DNA of 64,000 nucleotides from Flavobacterium erciyesense (GCF_018069925.1 NZ_JAGPXB010000002.1:124001-188000); one strand, 5' to 3'; shown: positions 35,852 through 44,104, counted from the first letter of the stretch. Numbers and translations: made by a program. Notes: generated by a model from the sequence alone, not told the origin.

Positions 35852-36691
35852 ATGGAAAAATTCACACTCGAAATTCTTTGCCAAATCATCGGAATCGGAT
35901 CAGCATCAGGACTTATTTATCAAGACCCTTCACTCTATGTGATTGGTGATAACAGCGGTTTCCTGTACCAATACGATCTACAATCCAAAGAATTACAACG
36001 CCACCCTTTAGTCGAAAACCCAACCGAAAACACTCCTAAAAAAGACAAAGCCGACTTTGAAGCGATAACGCATTACCAAGATAGCCTTTATATTTTTGGC
36101 TCCGGCTCTACCCAAAAGCGGAATAAAATGGTGCACCTTAACGGAAATACCAAACAAGTAATTGCCACACATGACTTGACCGATTTGTATGCAGTCATGC
36201 AAAACTTTGGCGGGATCAATCCCGAAGATTTCAATATTGAAGGCGCTATTTTCGATGGAGAAAATTATTATTTATTAAATCGTGGCAATGGTAAGTCTGG
36301 CAAAAACATTTTGTTTACCGTAGCTGGCAAAAATCTCAGCAACGATTTTCAAATCCTGTCCAACAACTACAAATTGCCTAAAATAAAAGGCGTTCGAACC
36401 AGTTTTACTGATGGTGTTTTGGTTGGTGATCAACTTTATTTTTTGGCCTCTGCCGAAGATACACAATCAACGTATGATGATGGTGCCGTTTTAGGAAGCT
36501 TGATCGGGAGCATCGACCTAAAAACTATGAAAATCAATTTCACACAAAAAATTAGCGACACCCATAAATTTGAAGGATTAACACTATTTGCAGATACTCC
36601 AGATAAAATACAATTTTTACTTTGCGAAGACAATGACACCGAAGTTTTAGAAACCACGATTTATAAATTGAGAGTCAATAAAAAAAGATAG
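35852..36691 (+). CDS. Unknown protein, probable beta-propeller (DUF6929-like)
   Basis: A protein of 279 residues without signal peptide or membrane segment. It is rich in short beta-strand repeats of the kind SLYVIGDNSGFLYQYDL, SLYIFGSGS and YYLLNRGNG, suggesting a propeller. Conserved polar patches (KADFEAI, PEDFNIEGA and HKFEGLTL) repeat a D/F-E theme that may build a metal or active site. I think it matches a DUF (possibly DUF6929) but cannot confirm. It stands alone between PPK2 and an SDR gene. Confidence 0.7.
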   Translation: MEKFTLEILCQIIGIGSASGLIYQDPSLYVIGDNSGFLYQYDLQSKELQRHPLVENPTENTPKKDKADFEAITHYQDSLYIFGSGSTQKRNKMVHLNGNTKQVIATHDLTDLYAVMQNFGGINPEDFNIEGAIFDGENYYLLNRGNGKSGKNILFTVAGKNLSNDFQILSNNYKLPKIKGVRTSFTDGVLVGDQLYFLASAEDTQSTYDDGAVLGSLIGSIDLKTMKINFTQKISDTHKFEGLTLFADTPDKIQFLLCEDNDTEVLETTIYKLRVNKKR

Positions 36692-36778
36692 CCTGCTCCT
36701 TCATTCGACTTTTGCTCCACGCGCGTTAAAATTTAATTAAAATAAAAAAGTAAATGCAGTTAGCCGCTGGAAACGTGG

Positions 36779-36786
36779 TAATTTTG
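36779..36786 (+). promoter_or_regulatory. TAnnTTTG promoter for the SDR gene
   Basis: TAATTTTG, exact match, 40 bases before ATG 36827. Confidence 0.5.
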
Positions 36787-36826
36787 TACAACAAGTTTTG
36801 AAAAACTGACATAAAAAAAACACCAA

Positions 36827-37543
36827 ATGACTGATTTAAAAAATAAAACGGCACTGGTCACCGGCGCCGGAAAAGGAATAGGAAAAGCAATTGCATTGGC
36901 TTTAGCCAAAGAAGGCGTAAACGTAATTTTAGTAGCGCGCACCCAAGAAGAAATTGACAGTGTAGCTGCAAAAGTACGTTCGCTACGTGTAAAAGCTTTG
37001 GCTGTTACCGCAGATGTTGCTGATATCAACTCCGTAAACGCTGCGGTGGAAAAAGCACTAAATGAATTTGGCGCTATTGATATTTTAATCAATAACGCTG
37101 GTATTGCATCGTTTGGAAAATTCTTAGAATTAGAACCAACAGACTGGGAACGCATTATTCAAGTGAATTTAATGGGACCGTATTATGTTACGAGAGCCGT
37201 TGTTCCGAACATGATTGAAAGACAAACTGGTGATATTATCAACATTTCATCAACCGCTGGATTGGCAGGAAATGCCATGACGAGTGCCTACAGCGCTTCT
37301 AAATTTGCGTTGTTAGGACTAACCGATTCTTTGATGCAAGAAATGCGCAAACACAACATTCGTGTTACTGCTCTTACCCCAAGCACCGTAGCTACTGATA
37401 TGGCCAAAGAACTGAAGCTTACGGACGGAAATCCGGATAAAGTAATGCAAGCCGAAGATATGGCTGAGCTAGTTATTGCTCAACTCAAATTAAATCGTCG
37501 CGTGTTTGTAAAAAACAGCAGCCTTTGGTCTACTAATCCGTAA
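36827..37543 (+). CDS. SDR-family oxidoreductase, 3-ketoacyl-ACP reductase-like
   Basis: A classical short-chain dehydrogenase of 238 residues. It has the nucleotide motif [13 protein letters not shown], the NNAG stretch ([10 protein letters not shown]), catalytic Ser in ISSTAG and the YSASK pair of Tyr and Lys. Arg in VARTQEE suggests NADPH preference. It resembles FabG but need not act in fatty-acid synthesis; sepiapterin reductase-like roles are possible. Single-gene unit with promoter and terminator. Confidence 0.88.
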   Translation: MTDLKNKTALVTGAGKGIGKAIALALAKEGVNVILVARTQEEIDSVAAKVRSLRVKALAVTADVADINSVNAAVEKALNEFGAIDILINNAGIASFGKFLELEPTDWERIIQVNLMGPYYVTRAVVPNMIERQTGDIINISSTAGLAGNAMTSAYSASKFALLGLTDSLMQEMRKHNIRVTALTPSTVATDMAKELKLTDGNPDKVMQAEDMAELVIAQLKLNRRVFVKNSSLWSTNP

Positions 37544-37570
37544 AGTTTAAAAGTTTACAGTATAAAAACT

Positions 37571-37618
37571 AAAAAACCATTGAGAAGCAAATTAAAATCG
37601 CTTTCTCAATGGTTTTTT
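37571..37618. terminator. Bidirectional terminator
   Basis: AAAAAACCATTGAGAA and TTCTCAATGGTTTTTT pair perfectly around an interior loop. It separates the convergent SDR and L,D-transpeptidase genes. Confidence 0.85.
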
Positions 37619-37636
37619 CTTTGTTACAAGCTGTGT

Positions 37637-38512
37637 CTATTCCTTATTTTGTTGCGTAGCTCTATTTTTTTGTTCTTTTAAAATGGAATTCAAGTGTGGT
37701 TGTGTTTCTCTTTCGATATCACTTTCACTGAGTTGTAAACCTTTGGCATCATCAACCAAAACATACCAAGGTTTGACTTTGCCAAACGGATAGGCTCCAA
37801 AAACAATGACAGGAGTTCCTTTTACTTTCACATTTTGATCATCTTGAAGTATCCATTCGTCTGCCCAACTGTAGAGTTTTTTGGCATCCGCTTCTTGAAG
37901 TCTCAAACAAGAATGCGAAGCAGGATAACCCGGTAAAGCATATTGATGAAAACCAACACCCAATTTATTTTCGATGTTAAAATTCCATTTTAAATCCCAC
38001 TCGTCGTTAAAAGTACTGGTTGTTTTTTCCGCTTTCCAGTTAGTAAAAAACAAGCCCGTAGGTGTTTTATCTTTTTCCCTTCCCATATTGGTAGGGCCGG
38101 TATAAATTAGTTCGCCATTTTCATAGGCAGCAAAAGTTTGAGTCGGGTACGAAAAATAGATAATCTTTTCAACCTCCTTTAAAGCCGAAACCTTCAAGGG
38201 AAAAGGCAAATAATAAGCAATATCTCCCGTAAAATCATTTGGAACAATAACCGAATCTAATTTTTTGAAATTATCAGCGTCTGTCCTATTGATGGCATAC
38301 GCAAGTTGCAATTGAGTACTATCGTTTGTAGCTTTCTTTAGCCATTCTTTCGTGTTTTCAAAATTATAAGTGACCGTACCTGGTTTTTTTCGTTCTATTT
38401 TAGTTGGAATTTTTTCTGTTTGATTTTTGTTTTTAGAACTTGCCGCGCTCTCTTTACAAGAAAACAAAACAGAACAAACTACGGCGCTAAGGATACATAC
38501 AATTGGCTTCAT
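37637..38512 (-). CDS. L,D-transpeptidase (YkuD) lipoprotein
   Basis: A protein of 291 residues with a lipoprotein signal (VLFSC, C19). The YkuD domain covers about residues 115-255, with IIYFSYPTQTFAAYENGEL at its start and GRE...TPTG in the middle. The active site reads GFHQYALPGYPASHSCLRL: His and the nucleophilic Cys are present, but the usual SHGC is SHSC here. Such enzymes make 3-3 peptidoglycan cross-links or attach proteins to the wall. A lipid anchor would place it at the outer or inner membrane facing the periplasm. Confidence 0.88.
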   Translation of the reverse strand: MKPIVCILSAVVCSVLFSCKESAASSKNKNQTEKIPTKIERKKPGTVTYNFENTKEWLKKATNDSTQLQLAYAINRTDADNFKKLDSVIVPNDFTGDIAYYLPFPLKVSALKEVEKIIYFSYPTQTFAAYENGELIYTGPTNMGREKDKTPTGLFFTNWKAEKTTSTFNDEWDLKWNFNIENKLGVGFHQYALPGYPASHSCLRLQEADAKKLYSWADEWILQDDQNVKVKGTPVIVFGAYPFGKVKPWYVLVDDAKGLQLSESDIERETQPHLNSILKEQKNRATQQNKE

Positions 38513-38605
38513 AAGGTTAAATTTTAATTAGTTTAAAATTACCTCAATCAACTACAAAGTCTCTTACACAATTTGTATTAGTTATTATAGAATTAAACTT
38601 CATTT

Positions 38606-38816
38606 AAACCATTAAGAAAATGAAGGAAATTAAGCCTAAAACTTAATGACCTTAACTTACTAAATGGTTTAAAAATGATTTACTTAAATGACTTATATGT
38701 TAAAACCAAAACATAAAAACCATTAAGAAAATGAAGAAAATTAAGCGTAAAACTTAATGAACTCAACCCCTTAATGGTTTAAAATATTTTACTTAAATGA
38801 CTTATATGTTTAAAAC
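38606..38816. repeat. Two tandem copies of a ~100-bp flavobacterial repeat
   Basis: Copies at 38606-38706 and 38716-38816 are about 90% alike. Each opens with AAACCATTAAGAAAATGAAG, is an imperfect palindrome ending in TAATGGTTT or AAATGGTTT, and has the tail ACTTAAATGACTTATATGTT. A shorter third relative lies at 44105-44170. These fill the 304-base gap upstream of the L,D-transpeptidase gene. Confidence 0.8.
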
Positions 38817-40145
38817 CTACACTAACACAGATACAAAATCCATGCGCACGCTGCCATCCTCATCAATTCGAGTCAAGTTGATATCGTGTAGCGTATTCAC
38901 CAATTCAGGATTCCAAGGCGTTTTTACTTTTACGTAATTTTCAGTAAATCCGTGAATGTAGCCTTCTTTATTTTCACTTTCAAACAACACTTTGCGTTGC
39001 GTTCCCAACTGACTTTCATAAAAAGCACGACGTTTTTTCACAGATAATCCACGTAACATTTTACTACGTTTTGCACGCACATTTGCCGGAACAACTCCGC
39101 TCATAGCAGCAGCCTCAGTATTATCACGCTCCGAATACGTAAAAACGTGCAAGTACGATATATCCAAATCATTCAAAAAATGATAGGTTTCCAGAAAATG
39201 CTCATCGGTTTCACCCGGAAAACCTACAATCACGTCTACTCCTATACACGCATGTGGCATTACTTCCCGAATTTTACTCACGCGCTCCGTGTACACCTCG
39301 CGCAAGTAACGACGCTTCATCAACTTTAAAATATCATTACTCCCAGATTGCAACGGAATGTGAAAATGTGGTACAAAAGTCCTGCTTTTCGACACAAATT
39401 CAATCGTTTCGTTTTTCAATAAATTCGGTTCAATAGACGAAATTCGCAAACGCTCAATACCGTCCACTTCATCCAAAGCCTGAACCAATTCCAAAAAAGT
39501 ATGTTCGTGTTTTTTATTTCCAAATTCCCCTTTACCGTAATCGCCAATATTTACGCCCGTAAGCACAATTTCTTTAATGCCTTGTTTCGAAATTTCAGCT
39601 GCATTTTTCAATACATTTCCTAACTCGTCACTTCTAGAAATTCCTCTCGCTAGCGGAATCGTGCAATAGGTACATTTATAATCGCAACCATCCTGAACTT
39701 TCAAGAACGCACGCGTTCTATCGCCTATAGAATAACTGCCTACATAAAAATCAGCTTCGGCAATCTCGCAGGAATGCACCTCGCCCATATCATTTTTAGA
39801 CAAATCGTTGATGTAATCGGCCAGTTTGAATTTTTCGGTAGCACCAAGCACCAAATCTACGCCATCCACCGCCGCCAATTCCTCTGGTTTCAGTTGCGCA
39901 TAACAACCCACCGCAGCCACAAAAGCTTTATCGTTGAGCTTCATAGCCTTACGCACCACTTGTTTGAATTGTTTATCGGCATTTTCAGTAACTGAACACG
40001 TATTAATCACATACATATCAGCCACTTCTTCAAAATCAACGCGATCAAAACCCTCGTCTTGAAGATTGCGCGCAATAGTTGATGTTTCTGAGAAATTGAG
40101 TTTACAGCCTAAAGTATAAAAGGCTACTTTTTTGCGTTTTTCCAT
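38817..40145 (-). CDS. mtaB: tRNA t6A37 methylthiotransferase MtaB
   Basis: A protein of 442 residues with the three-domain methylthiotransferase layout. The N-terminal UPF0004 domain has cluster cysteines in TLGCKLN, INTCSVT and AVGCYAQ. The radical-SAM domain has CDYKCTYC, and the C-terminus is a TRAM domain. It adds a methylthio group to t6A at position 37 of tRNAs reading ANN codons, using two iron-sulfur clusters and SAM. Its promoter is at 40192-40199. A single-gene unit. Confidence 0.93.
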   Translation of the reverse strand: MEKRKKVAFYTLGCKLNFSETSTIARNLQDEGFDRVDFEEVADMYVINTCSVTENADKQFKQVVRKAMKLNDKAFVAAVGCYAQLKPEELAAVDGVDLVLGATEKFKLADYINDLSKNDMGEVHSCEIAEADFYVGSYSIGDRTRAFLKVQDGCDYKCTYCTIPLARGISRSDELGNVLKNAAEISKQGIKEIVLTGVNIGDYGKGEFGNKKHEHTFLELVQALDEVDGIERLRISSIEPNLLKNETIEFVSKSRTFVPHFHIPLQSGSNDILKLMKRRYLREVYTERVSKIREVMPHACIGVDVIVGFPGETDEHFLETYHFLNDLDISYLHVFTYSERDNTEAAAMSGVVPANVRAKRSKMLRGLSVKKRRAFYESQLGTQRKVLFESENKEGYIHGFTENYVKVKTPWNPELVNTLHDINLTRIDEDGSVRMDFVSVLV

Positions 40146-40191
40146 AAGTAAGCGCTATCTAATGAAATCGTTGTCAAAAAAATAGCGTGCG

Positions 40192-40199
40192 CAAATTTA
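40192..40199 (-). promoter_or_regulatory. TAnnTTTG promoter for mtaB
   Basis: Reads TAAATTTG on the minus strand, exact match, 46 bases before ATG 40145. Confidence 0.55.
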
Positions 40200-40244
40200 C
40201 GAACAAATACGAGAAAACTGCACCGAATTGAATTTTTATTAAAT

Positions 40245-40345
40245 AGGGCGTGCCCCTCCGTAAACTGCGGGTCGGGCTCTACGCTCTATCTTTATTTTTT
40301 TAAAGAAAAAAAATAAAGGATGCCGCTGCTATCCCTCACGCAAAC
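40245..40345. repeat. Structured intergenic element (GGGCGTG...CACGC type)
   Basis: It starts AGGGCGTGCCCCTCCG, continues with GGGTCGGGCTCTACGCTCTA and ends GGATGCCGCTGCTATCCCTC-ACGC. GCGTG at the left pairs with CACGC at the right. In between, ATCTTTATTTTTTT pairs with the A-rich AAAAAAAATAAAGGAT around a 4-base loop. From memory this layout recurs between genes in many Bacteroidota genomes, but I know no proven function. Only one copy was seen here. The rest of 40146-40542 shows nothing assignable. Confidence 0.6.
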
Positions 40346-40542
40346 TAACTCGCTGCAAACCAAATCTATGGAAACAAGAAACATCTTATTGCTTTTGTAA
40401 TAAATTTATTATTTCTATATTTGGTAAATACAAACTAATTATGCTACATGCTAATCATTTTCAGTTGGTTTGAGTTGGAGAGGGTTTGTCCTCCAATATA
40501 GTAGTTAGCAGAGATTTTTAAACCCAAACCGCTGAAAAAAAA

Positions 40543-40797
40543 TTGGAGGAAGCGAAATTTATTCAAGACGAAAATATATTTATTTTAATCGGTGTAGAAT
40601 TAATTCTTATTGCGCTGATATATTGGTTTTATAAGAGTTACTGGAAAGATAGAGAACGAGATTATGATAATAGTGCTGAAGATAATAGCTATGGGTATAG
40701 AAGAATGACCTCTTGGCGAGCGTATTTATTTGTCGGTGTAATATTTACAATAATATCGTGGGAATTGATTAAAAGACTCATTAATATTTTTCATTAA
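40543..40797 (+). CDS. Small membrane protein, unknown
   Basis: A frame of 84 residues beginning at TTG, with two membrane helices (IFILIGVELILIALIYWFY and RAYLFVGVIFTIISWELI) separated by an acidic, Tyr-rich loop. Its look is protein-like, but the start is uncertain and no family is recognised. It lies in the repeat-rich accessory patch. Confidence 0.5.
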   Translation: MEEAKFIQDENIFILIGVELILIALIYWFYKSYWKDRERDYDNSAEDNSYGYRRMTSWRAYLFVGVIFTIISWELIKRLINIFH

Positions 40798-40803
40798 AAC
40801 CTC

Positions 40804-40945
40804 AGCTAGTCCACGCATTAGGTCAAACTTGGCTAGCGAGAGTTTCTAGCTCGTGCCTACAAACAAAATTTAGTCAATATTGTTGGATGACAGATGAGTC
40901 GAAATTTTTAGTTTGAAGAAAAAAGAGGAGATTATTTTGTAAGTT
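40804..40945 (+). repeat. REP unit 1 with 5' remnant of a RAYT gene
   Basis: It opens CAGCTAGTC...ATTAGGT, then the palindrome GGCTAGCGAGAGTTTCTAGCTCGTGCC (40831-40857) and CTACAAACAAAAT. From ATG 40894 it carries about 17 codons matching the start of the intact RAYT gene (M S R N F stop F E E K R G D Y F V S), with TAG at codon 6. Confidence 0.75.
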
Positions 40946-40949
40946 CCTA

Positions 40950-41066
40950 GGCTAGCGCGAGCTTCTAGCTCGTGCCCACAAACAAAATGTAGTCAATATT
41001 GTTTTATGACAGATGAGTCGAAAATATTAGTTTGAAGAAAAAGGAGGAGGTTATTTTGTAAGTTTC
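40950..41066 (+). repeat. REP unit 2 with 5' remnant of a RAYT gene
   Basis: The palindrome GGCTAGCGCGAGCTTCTAGC plus TCGTGCCCACAAAC begins at 40950. ATG 41013 opens 18 codons alike to the RAYT start: M S R K Y stop F E E K G G G Y F V S F. The stop sits at the same codon 6 as in unit 1, so the two remnants share an ancestor. Coding similarity breaks off at 41066. Confidence 0.75.
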
Positions 41067-41143
41067 CCCATCGTACCGCACGAATCCTCTCCCGCTCTAG
41101 TAAATAGACATCATGTGCCAGAGCCAAAAAAAATTACTGTGAA

Positions 41144-41539
41144 ATGAAATTTATAGATCTATTTGAATATGCCGTTAAACTCGGTTTTAGAGCTATTCCT
41201 GTAGAAGATGAATATTATAAAATAGTTTTTAGAAGTAATAATTCATTTTATATAGAAATCTCTTTTCCCAATGATACTATTAACCAAGACTTAGCAGACT
41301 ATATAAATATTGACTGGGATTATAGCATCAGAAATGATCAAAAGATTGAAATCTACAGAGAAAGCTTTGAGTATTATAAAGGAAATGCAGCAACGAAAAT
41401 TAAAGAAATGCAAAATGATATTTCTGAATACTTGAACAATTTTGCTCATTTAAAATTTAATATAATCCAGCAGTCAGTATTTTCTATTTTTGGAATACGT
41501 TTTCTAAGATATAAACAGTTAGTATTTGAAAAAAAATAG
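41144..41539 (+). CDS. Hypothetical protein
   Basis: A soluble protein of 131 residues with no signal peptide or known motif. It is rich in Tyr, Ile and Asp/Glu, and an alpha/beta mix is likely (FIDLFEYAVKLGFRAIPVED). Good codon structure and an ATG start support it. It lies between REP units 2 and 3. Function unknown. Confidence 0.65.
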   Translation: MKFIDLFEYAVKLGFRAIPVEDEYYKIVFRSNNSFYIEISFPNDTINQDLADYINIDWDYSIRNDQKIEIYRESFEYYKGNAATKIKEMQNDISEYLNNFAHLKFNIIQQSVFSIFGIRFLRYKQLVFEKK

Positions 41540-41566
41540 TCTTAAAGATATTGTTTTACTTAGCCA

Positions 41567-41626
41567 GCTAGTCTGAGAATTAGGTAGCACTGGGCTAGCG
41601 CGAGCTTCTAGCTCATGCCCACAAAC
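41567..41626 (+). repeat. REP unit 3, left flank of the RAYT gene
   Basis: It has the same lead-in as unit 1 (CCAGCTAGTC...ATTAGGT) and the palindrome GGCTAGCGCGAGCTTCTAGC followed by TCATGCCCACAAAC at 41593-41626. The intact transposase starts 29 bases later. Confidence 0.8.
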
Positions 41627-41654
41627 AAAATGTATTCAAAATTGTTTTTGATAT

Positions 41655-42203
41655 ATGAGCAGAAAATATAAATTTCATGAAAAAGAGGGAGCTTATTTTG
41701 TAAGTTTCGCAACAGTCAATTGGATAGATGTATTTACTAGAGATCTTTATTTTACAATAATGACAGAATCGTTAGACCATTGCAGAAAAAACAAGAGTAT
41801 GGAAATTTATGGTTATTGCATTATGCCAAGTCACGTACATTTGATTTTTAGGTCTGCATTAGGCGACCCGTCAGGATTAATAAGGGATTTAAAAGGGTTT
41901 ACTTCAAGAAAGATCATAAAAACAATTCAAGATAATCCACAAGAGAGCCGACGTGAATGGATGCTATGGATGTTTGAAAGAGCGGGAAAGAAAAACAGCA
42001 ATGTTAAGGAAAAACAGTTTTGGCAACAAAACAACCAACCAATAGAAATTTGGAGTTTGAAAGTATTTGAACAGAAATTAAACTACATTCATAACAACCC
42101 AGTTGAATCAGGGTTTGTAACTGACTCTATAGACTGGAAATACAGCAGCGCAAGGAATTATGGCAATAACGATCAAACCATTTTAGAGATAGATTTAAAT
42201 TAA
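41655..42203 (+). CDS. REP-associated tyrosine transposase (RAYT, IS200/IS605-like)
   Basis: A protein of 182 residues of the Y1 transposase fold. The HUH metal motif is H60-V-H62 in YCIMPSHVHLIF and the catalytic tyrosine is Y144 in KLNYIHNNPV, typical of the RAYT (TnpA-REP) group. RAYTs bind and cut single-stranded REP hairpins and are thought to spread them. The gene is flanked by REP palindromes in opposite orientations, 29 bases upstream and 5 bases downstream, and two more REPs nearby carry dead copies of its first codons. It looks intact. Confidence 0.92.
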   Translation: MSRKYKFHEKEGAYFVSFATVNWIDVFTRDLYFTIMTESLDHCRKNKSMEIYGYCIMPSHVHLIFRSALGDPSGLIRDLKGFTSRKIIKTIQDNPQESRREWMLWMFERAGKKNSNVKEKQFWQQNNQPIEIWSLKVFEQKLNYIHNNPVESGFVTDSIDWKYSSARNYGNNDQTILEIDLN

Positions 42204-42207
42204 TTAC

Positions 42208-42241
42208 GTTTGTGGGAACGAGCTAGAAGCTCGCACTAGCC
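42208..42241 (-). repeat. REP unit 4, inverted, right flank of the RAYT gene
   Basis: GTTTGTGGGAACGAGCTAGA followed by AGCTCGCACTAGCC is the reverse complement of the REP palindrome to the left of the gene, so the transposase lies between inverted REPs. Confidence 0.85.
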
Positions 42242-42330
42242 TGAGGAAATAAAAAGTTCCAAAGTTAGCAACTGACAAGAAGTCACGGGCTGTAAGTGGC
42301 AATCTCACCAAAATAACTTAAAAAGACTAC

Positions 42331-42624
42331 ATGCACAGAGTTTTCGAATATATAATGGAAATTATTGGATGGCTTCAAATTGTTGCTTCACCGCTTTTAA
42401 TTGGTTTAGGAATCGCTGCATTTATATATTTTCCAAATCCAACCGAAACAAGAATGATTTTTGCAATTCTTGTAGCAGTATTAGGTTTATTTATAGGAAT
42501 AGTTTGGGCAAACAAAATATGGAAGACTAAAGGAACGATGTGGTTTGTTTCTCAAATTAGCGCGACACCAGACTTAGAAAATTTAACTAGAAAAGAAACC
42601 GAAAAGAATAAAAGCAACCACTAA
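42331..42624 (+). CDS. Small membrane protein, unknown
   Basis: A protein of 97 residues with two membrane helices (IGWLQIVASPLLIGLGIAAF and MIFAILVAVLGLFIGIVWA) and a charged, Lys/Glu-rich C-terminus. Similar small proteins seem frequent in flavobacterial accessory regions. No known function. Confidence 0.7.
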   Translation: MHRVFEYIMEIIGWLQIVASPLLIGLGIAAFIYFPNPTETRMIFAILVAVLGLFIGIVWANKIWKTKGTMWFVSQISATPDLENLTRKETEKNKSNH

Positions 42625-42649
42625 AATGACTACAACGGATTTGCACCCC

Positions 42650-42682
42650 TCTAGCGCGACCTTTGGGCTCGTGCCCACAAAC
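42650..42682 (+). repeat. REP unit 5 (divergent)
   Basis: TCTAGCGCGACCTTTGGGCT followed by CGTGCCCACAAAC keeps both ends of the REP palindrome while the loop has changed. It lies between two small accessory genes. Confidence 0.6.
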
Positions 42683-42732
42683 TGGTGCAGACACAGACCT
42701 TTCCTACGTGTAACTTCACAAAATAATTAATT

Positions 42733-43230
42733 ATGAAAAAAATAGTATTAGCATTGTCATTTTTAAGTCTAATCTCTTGTGCTTCAAGCAATTTAGGTAA
42801 TAAAGAAAATTTAATTAAAACTAATTTTACTGATTTAAAAATTGCCACTTCTTCATTAGTTAAAAATGCTACAACCATTACATGTAACGAATTACGATTT
42901 TACAATATTGATTCCGCATTTGACACTAAGAAATCCATGTTTCTTGATTTTGGAATATCGAATGAACAAACAAACGGAATGCATCAGAATAATATAAGAA
43001 AGATGCAATGGACAAATGTCAAGCTTTTTGACAGTGATGATAGGTTTACCATTATTGCTGATGGAACAGAAACTACTCAAAACTACTTTGCATGCTTAAT
43101 AGTTTTTGACAATCAAGGTAAAGATTGCTTAAATGAAAATCAACCTTTAAAAAACGAAATAGTAAATTATTTTCAAAATAGGATGAAAAAAAATAGAGGT
43201 AAAAAAGTAGAGTTTCATAATATAAAATAG
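42733..43230 (+). CDS. Lipoprotein, unknown
   Basis: A protein of 165 residues with a lipoprotein signal (SLISC, C16). The mature part has several beta-strand patterns and a FACLIVFDNQGKDC segment; no family recognised. Its stop codon is the first part of the cassette-like boundary GTTATGCC at 43230. Likely envelope-anchored. Confidence 0.7.
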   Translation: MKKIVLALSFLSLISCASSNLGNKENLIKTNFTDLKIATSSLVKNATTITCNELRFYNIDSAFDTKKSMFLDFGISNEQTNGMHQNNIRKMQWTNVKLFDSDDRFTIIADGTETTQNYFACLIVFDNQGKDCLNENQPLKNEIVNYFQNRMKKNRGKKVEFHNIK

Positions 43231-43804
43231 TTATGCCTCATTGCCAAACTGACCGTTAATAAAAACCAAATCATATGAAATACTTGTTTATATTATTTTT
43301 CACTTTTCTGCTAGTTTCTTGTGGCGAATCGTTTGATAATATGGACACGGAAATGATTAATAAAGATATTGCTGGAAATACCAATATTAAAACACCAGAA
43401 GAATTAATTACTTTTTATTATAATTATCCAAGTTCAGAAAGCAAACCGAATTTAAAAATTGAGAAGAAAGAAATTGAAAAAAATGTTTTCGAAATAACCT
43501 TGATTCACGATAATCAACAAGATGATTCCCAAAAAGCCGAAAAAATTATTATGATAGCTGAAAAGCTTGTTAACAAATGGCACGTGAAAAAAATAAGGCG
43601 GAATTGGAAATGTTACAGTGGAAGAGGTCACACAGATTGGGGAACTGAAGTTTGTAACTAAAGCAACGAAGGCATAACACACGCTACAAGCAATTTGGGC
43701 AATAGGCTTAATTTAAATATGGTTTTGTATTTGGAAATATTTGGCAAATCCGAATAATGGGCTTAATTTAGTCCCAAACTGCTTTTAGCGCGGGGACGAT
43801 AACT
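43230..43804 (+). repeat. Cassette-like unit with inverted-repeat tail
   Basis: GTTATGCC (43230-43237) is mirrored by GGCATAAC (43671-43678), with one small lipoprotein gene in between. Behind it an imperfect 17-bp inverted repeat, GCTACAAGCAATTTGGG (43683-43699) and CCCAAACTGCTTTTAGC (43773-43789), ends in GGGGACGATAAC. The shape recalls an integron gene cassette with its attC hairpin, but the core bases do not fit the attC consensus well and no integron integrase is present. Confidence 0.5.
43275..43661 (+). CDS. Lipoprotein, unknown
   Basis: A protein of 128 residues with a lipoprotein signal (FLLVSC, C16). The mature domain (EELITFYYNYPSSES through KWHVKKIRRNWKCYSGRGH) resembles small periplasmic domains of unknown function with a late WKCYSGRGHTDW segment. 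It lies alone between the cassette-like ends GTTATGCC and GGCATAAC. Confidence 0.7.
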   Translation: MKYLFILFFTFLLVSCGESFDNMDTEMINKDIAGNTNIKTPEELITFYYNYPSSESKPNLKIEKKEIEKNVFEITLIHDNQQDDSQKAEKIIMIAEKLVNKWHVKKIRRNWKCYSGRGHTDWGTEVCN

Positions 43805-43874
43805 TCTTTAACTTCAAGTATTGCTGCTGCGTTTGTTTGCAAGTAGTAGCTACTTAATTAAAAAGGTAAATCCC

Positions 43875-44033
43875 TCGCTACCGCGCGAATCCTTTCGTGA
43901 GGTAGTTCGCTACAAATACTAATTTTTTATATTCAAAATAAAATCAAAGAATCCCAGCTACCGCACGAATCCTTTCGTGTGGTAGTTTGCTACAAATATT
44001 AATTTTTATATTCACAATAAAATCAAAGAATCG
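43875..44033. repeat. Two tandem 79-bp palindromic repeats
   Basis: Units at 43875-43953 and 43955-44033 share the palindrome CTACCGCACGAATCCTTTCG followed by TGTGGTAG (one has GCGCG and GAGG variants), and an AT-rich tail ending AAAATCAAAGAATC. A partial relative (TACCGCACGAATCCT) lies at 41074-41088. The rest of 43805-44184 contains no gene. Confidence 0.75.
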
Positions 44034-44104
44034 CACTGCCGGCGCTTATGAAGATTCCTCCTTTGTCGGAATGACAAAAAAACATGCAAAATTTTCTAAA
44101 AATA

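Noticed and set aside
43230-43804. True integron with attC site
   Set aside because: No integron integrase in the window and the core bases do not fit RYYYAAC/GTTRRRY well; kept only as cassette-like.
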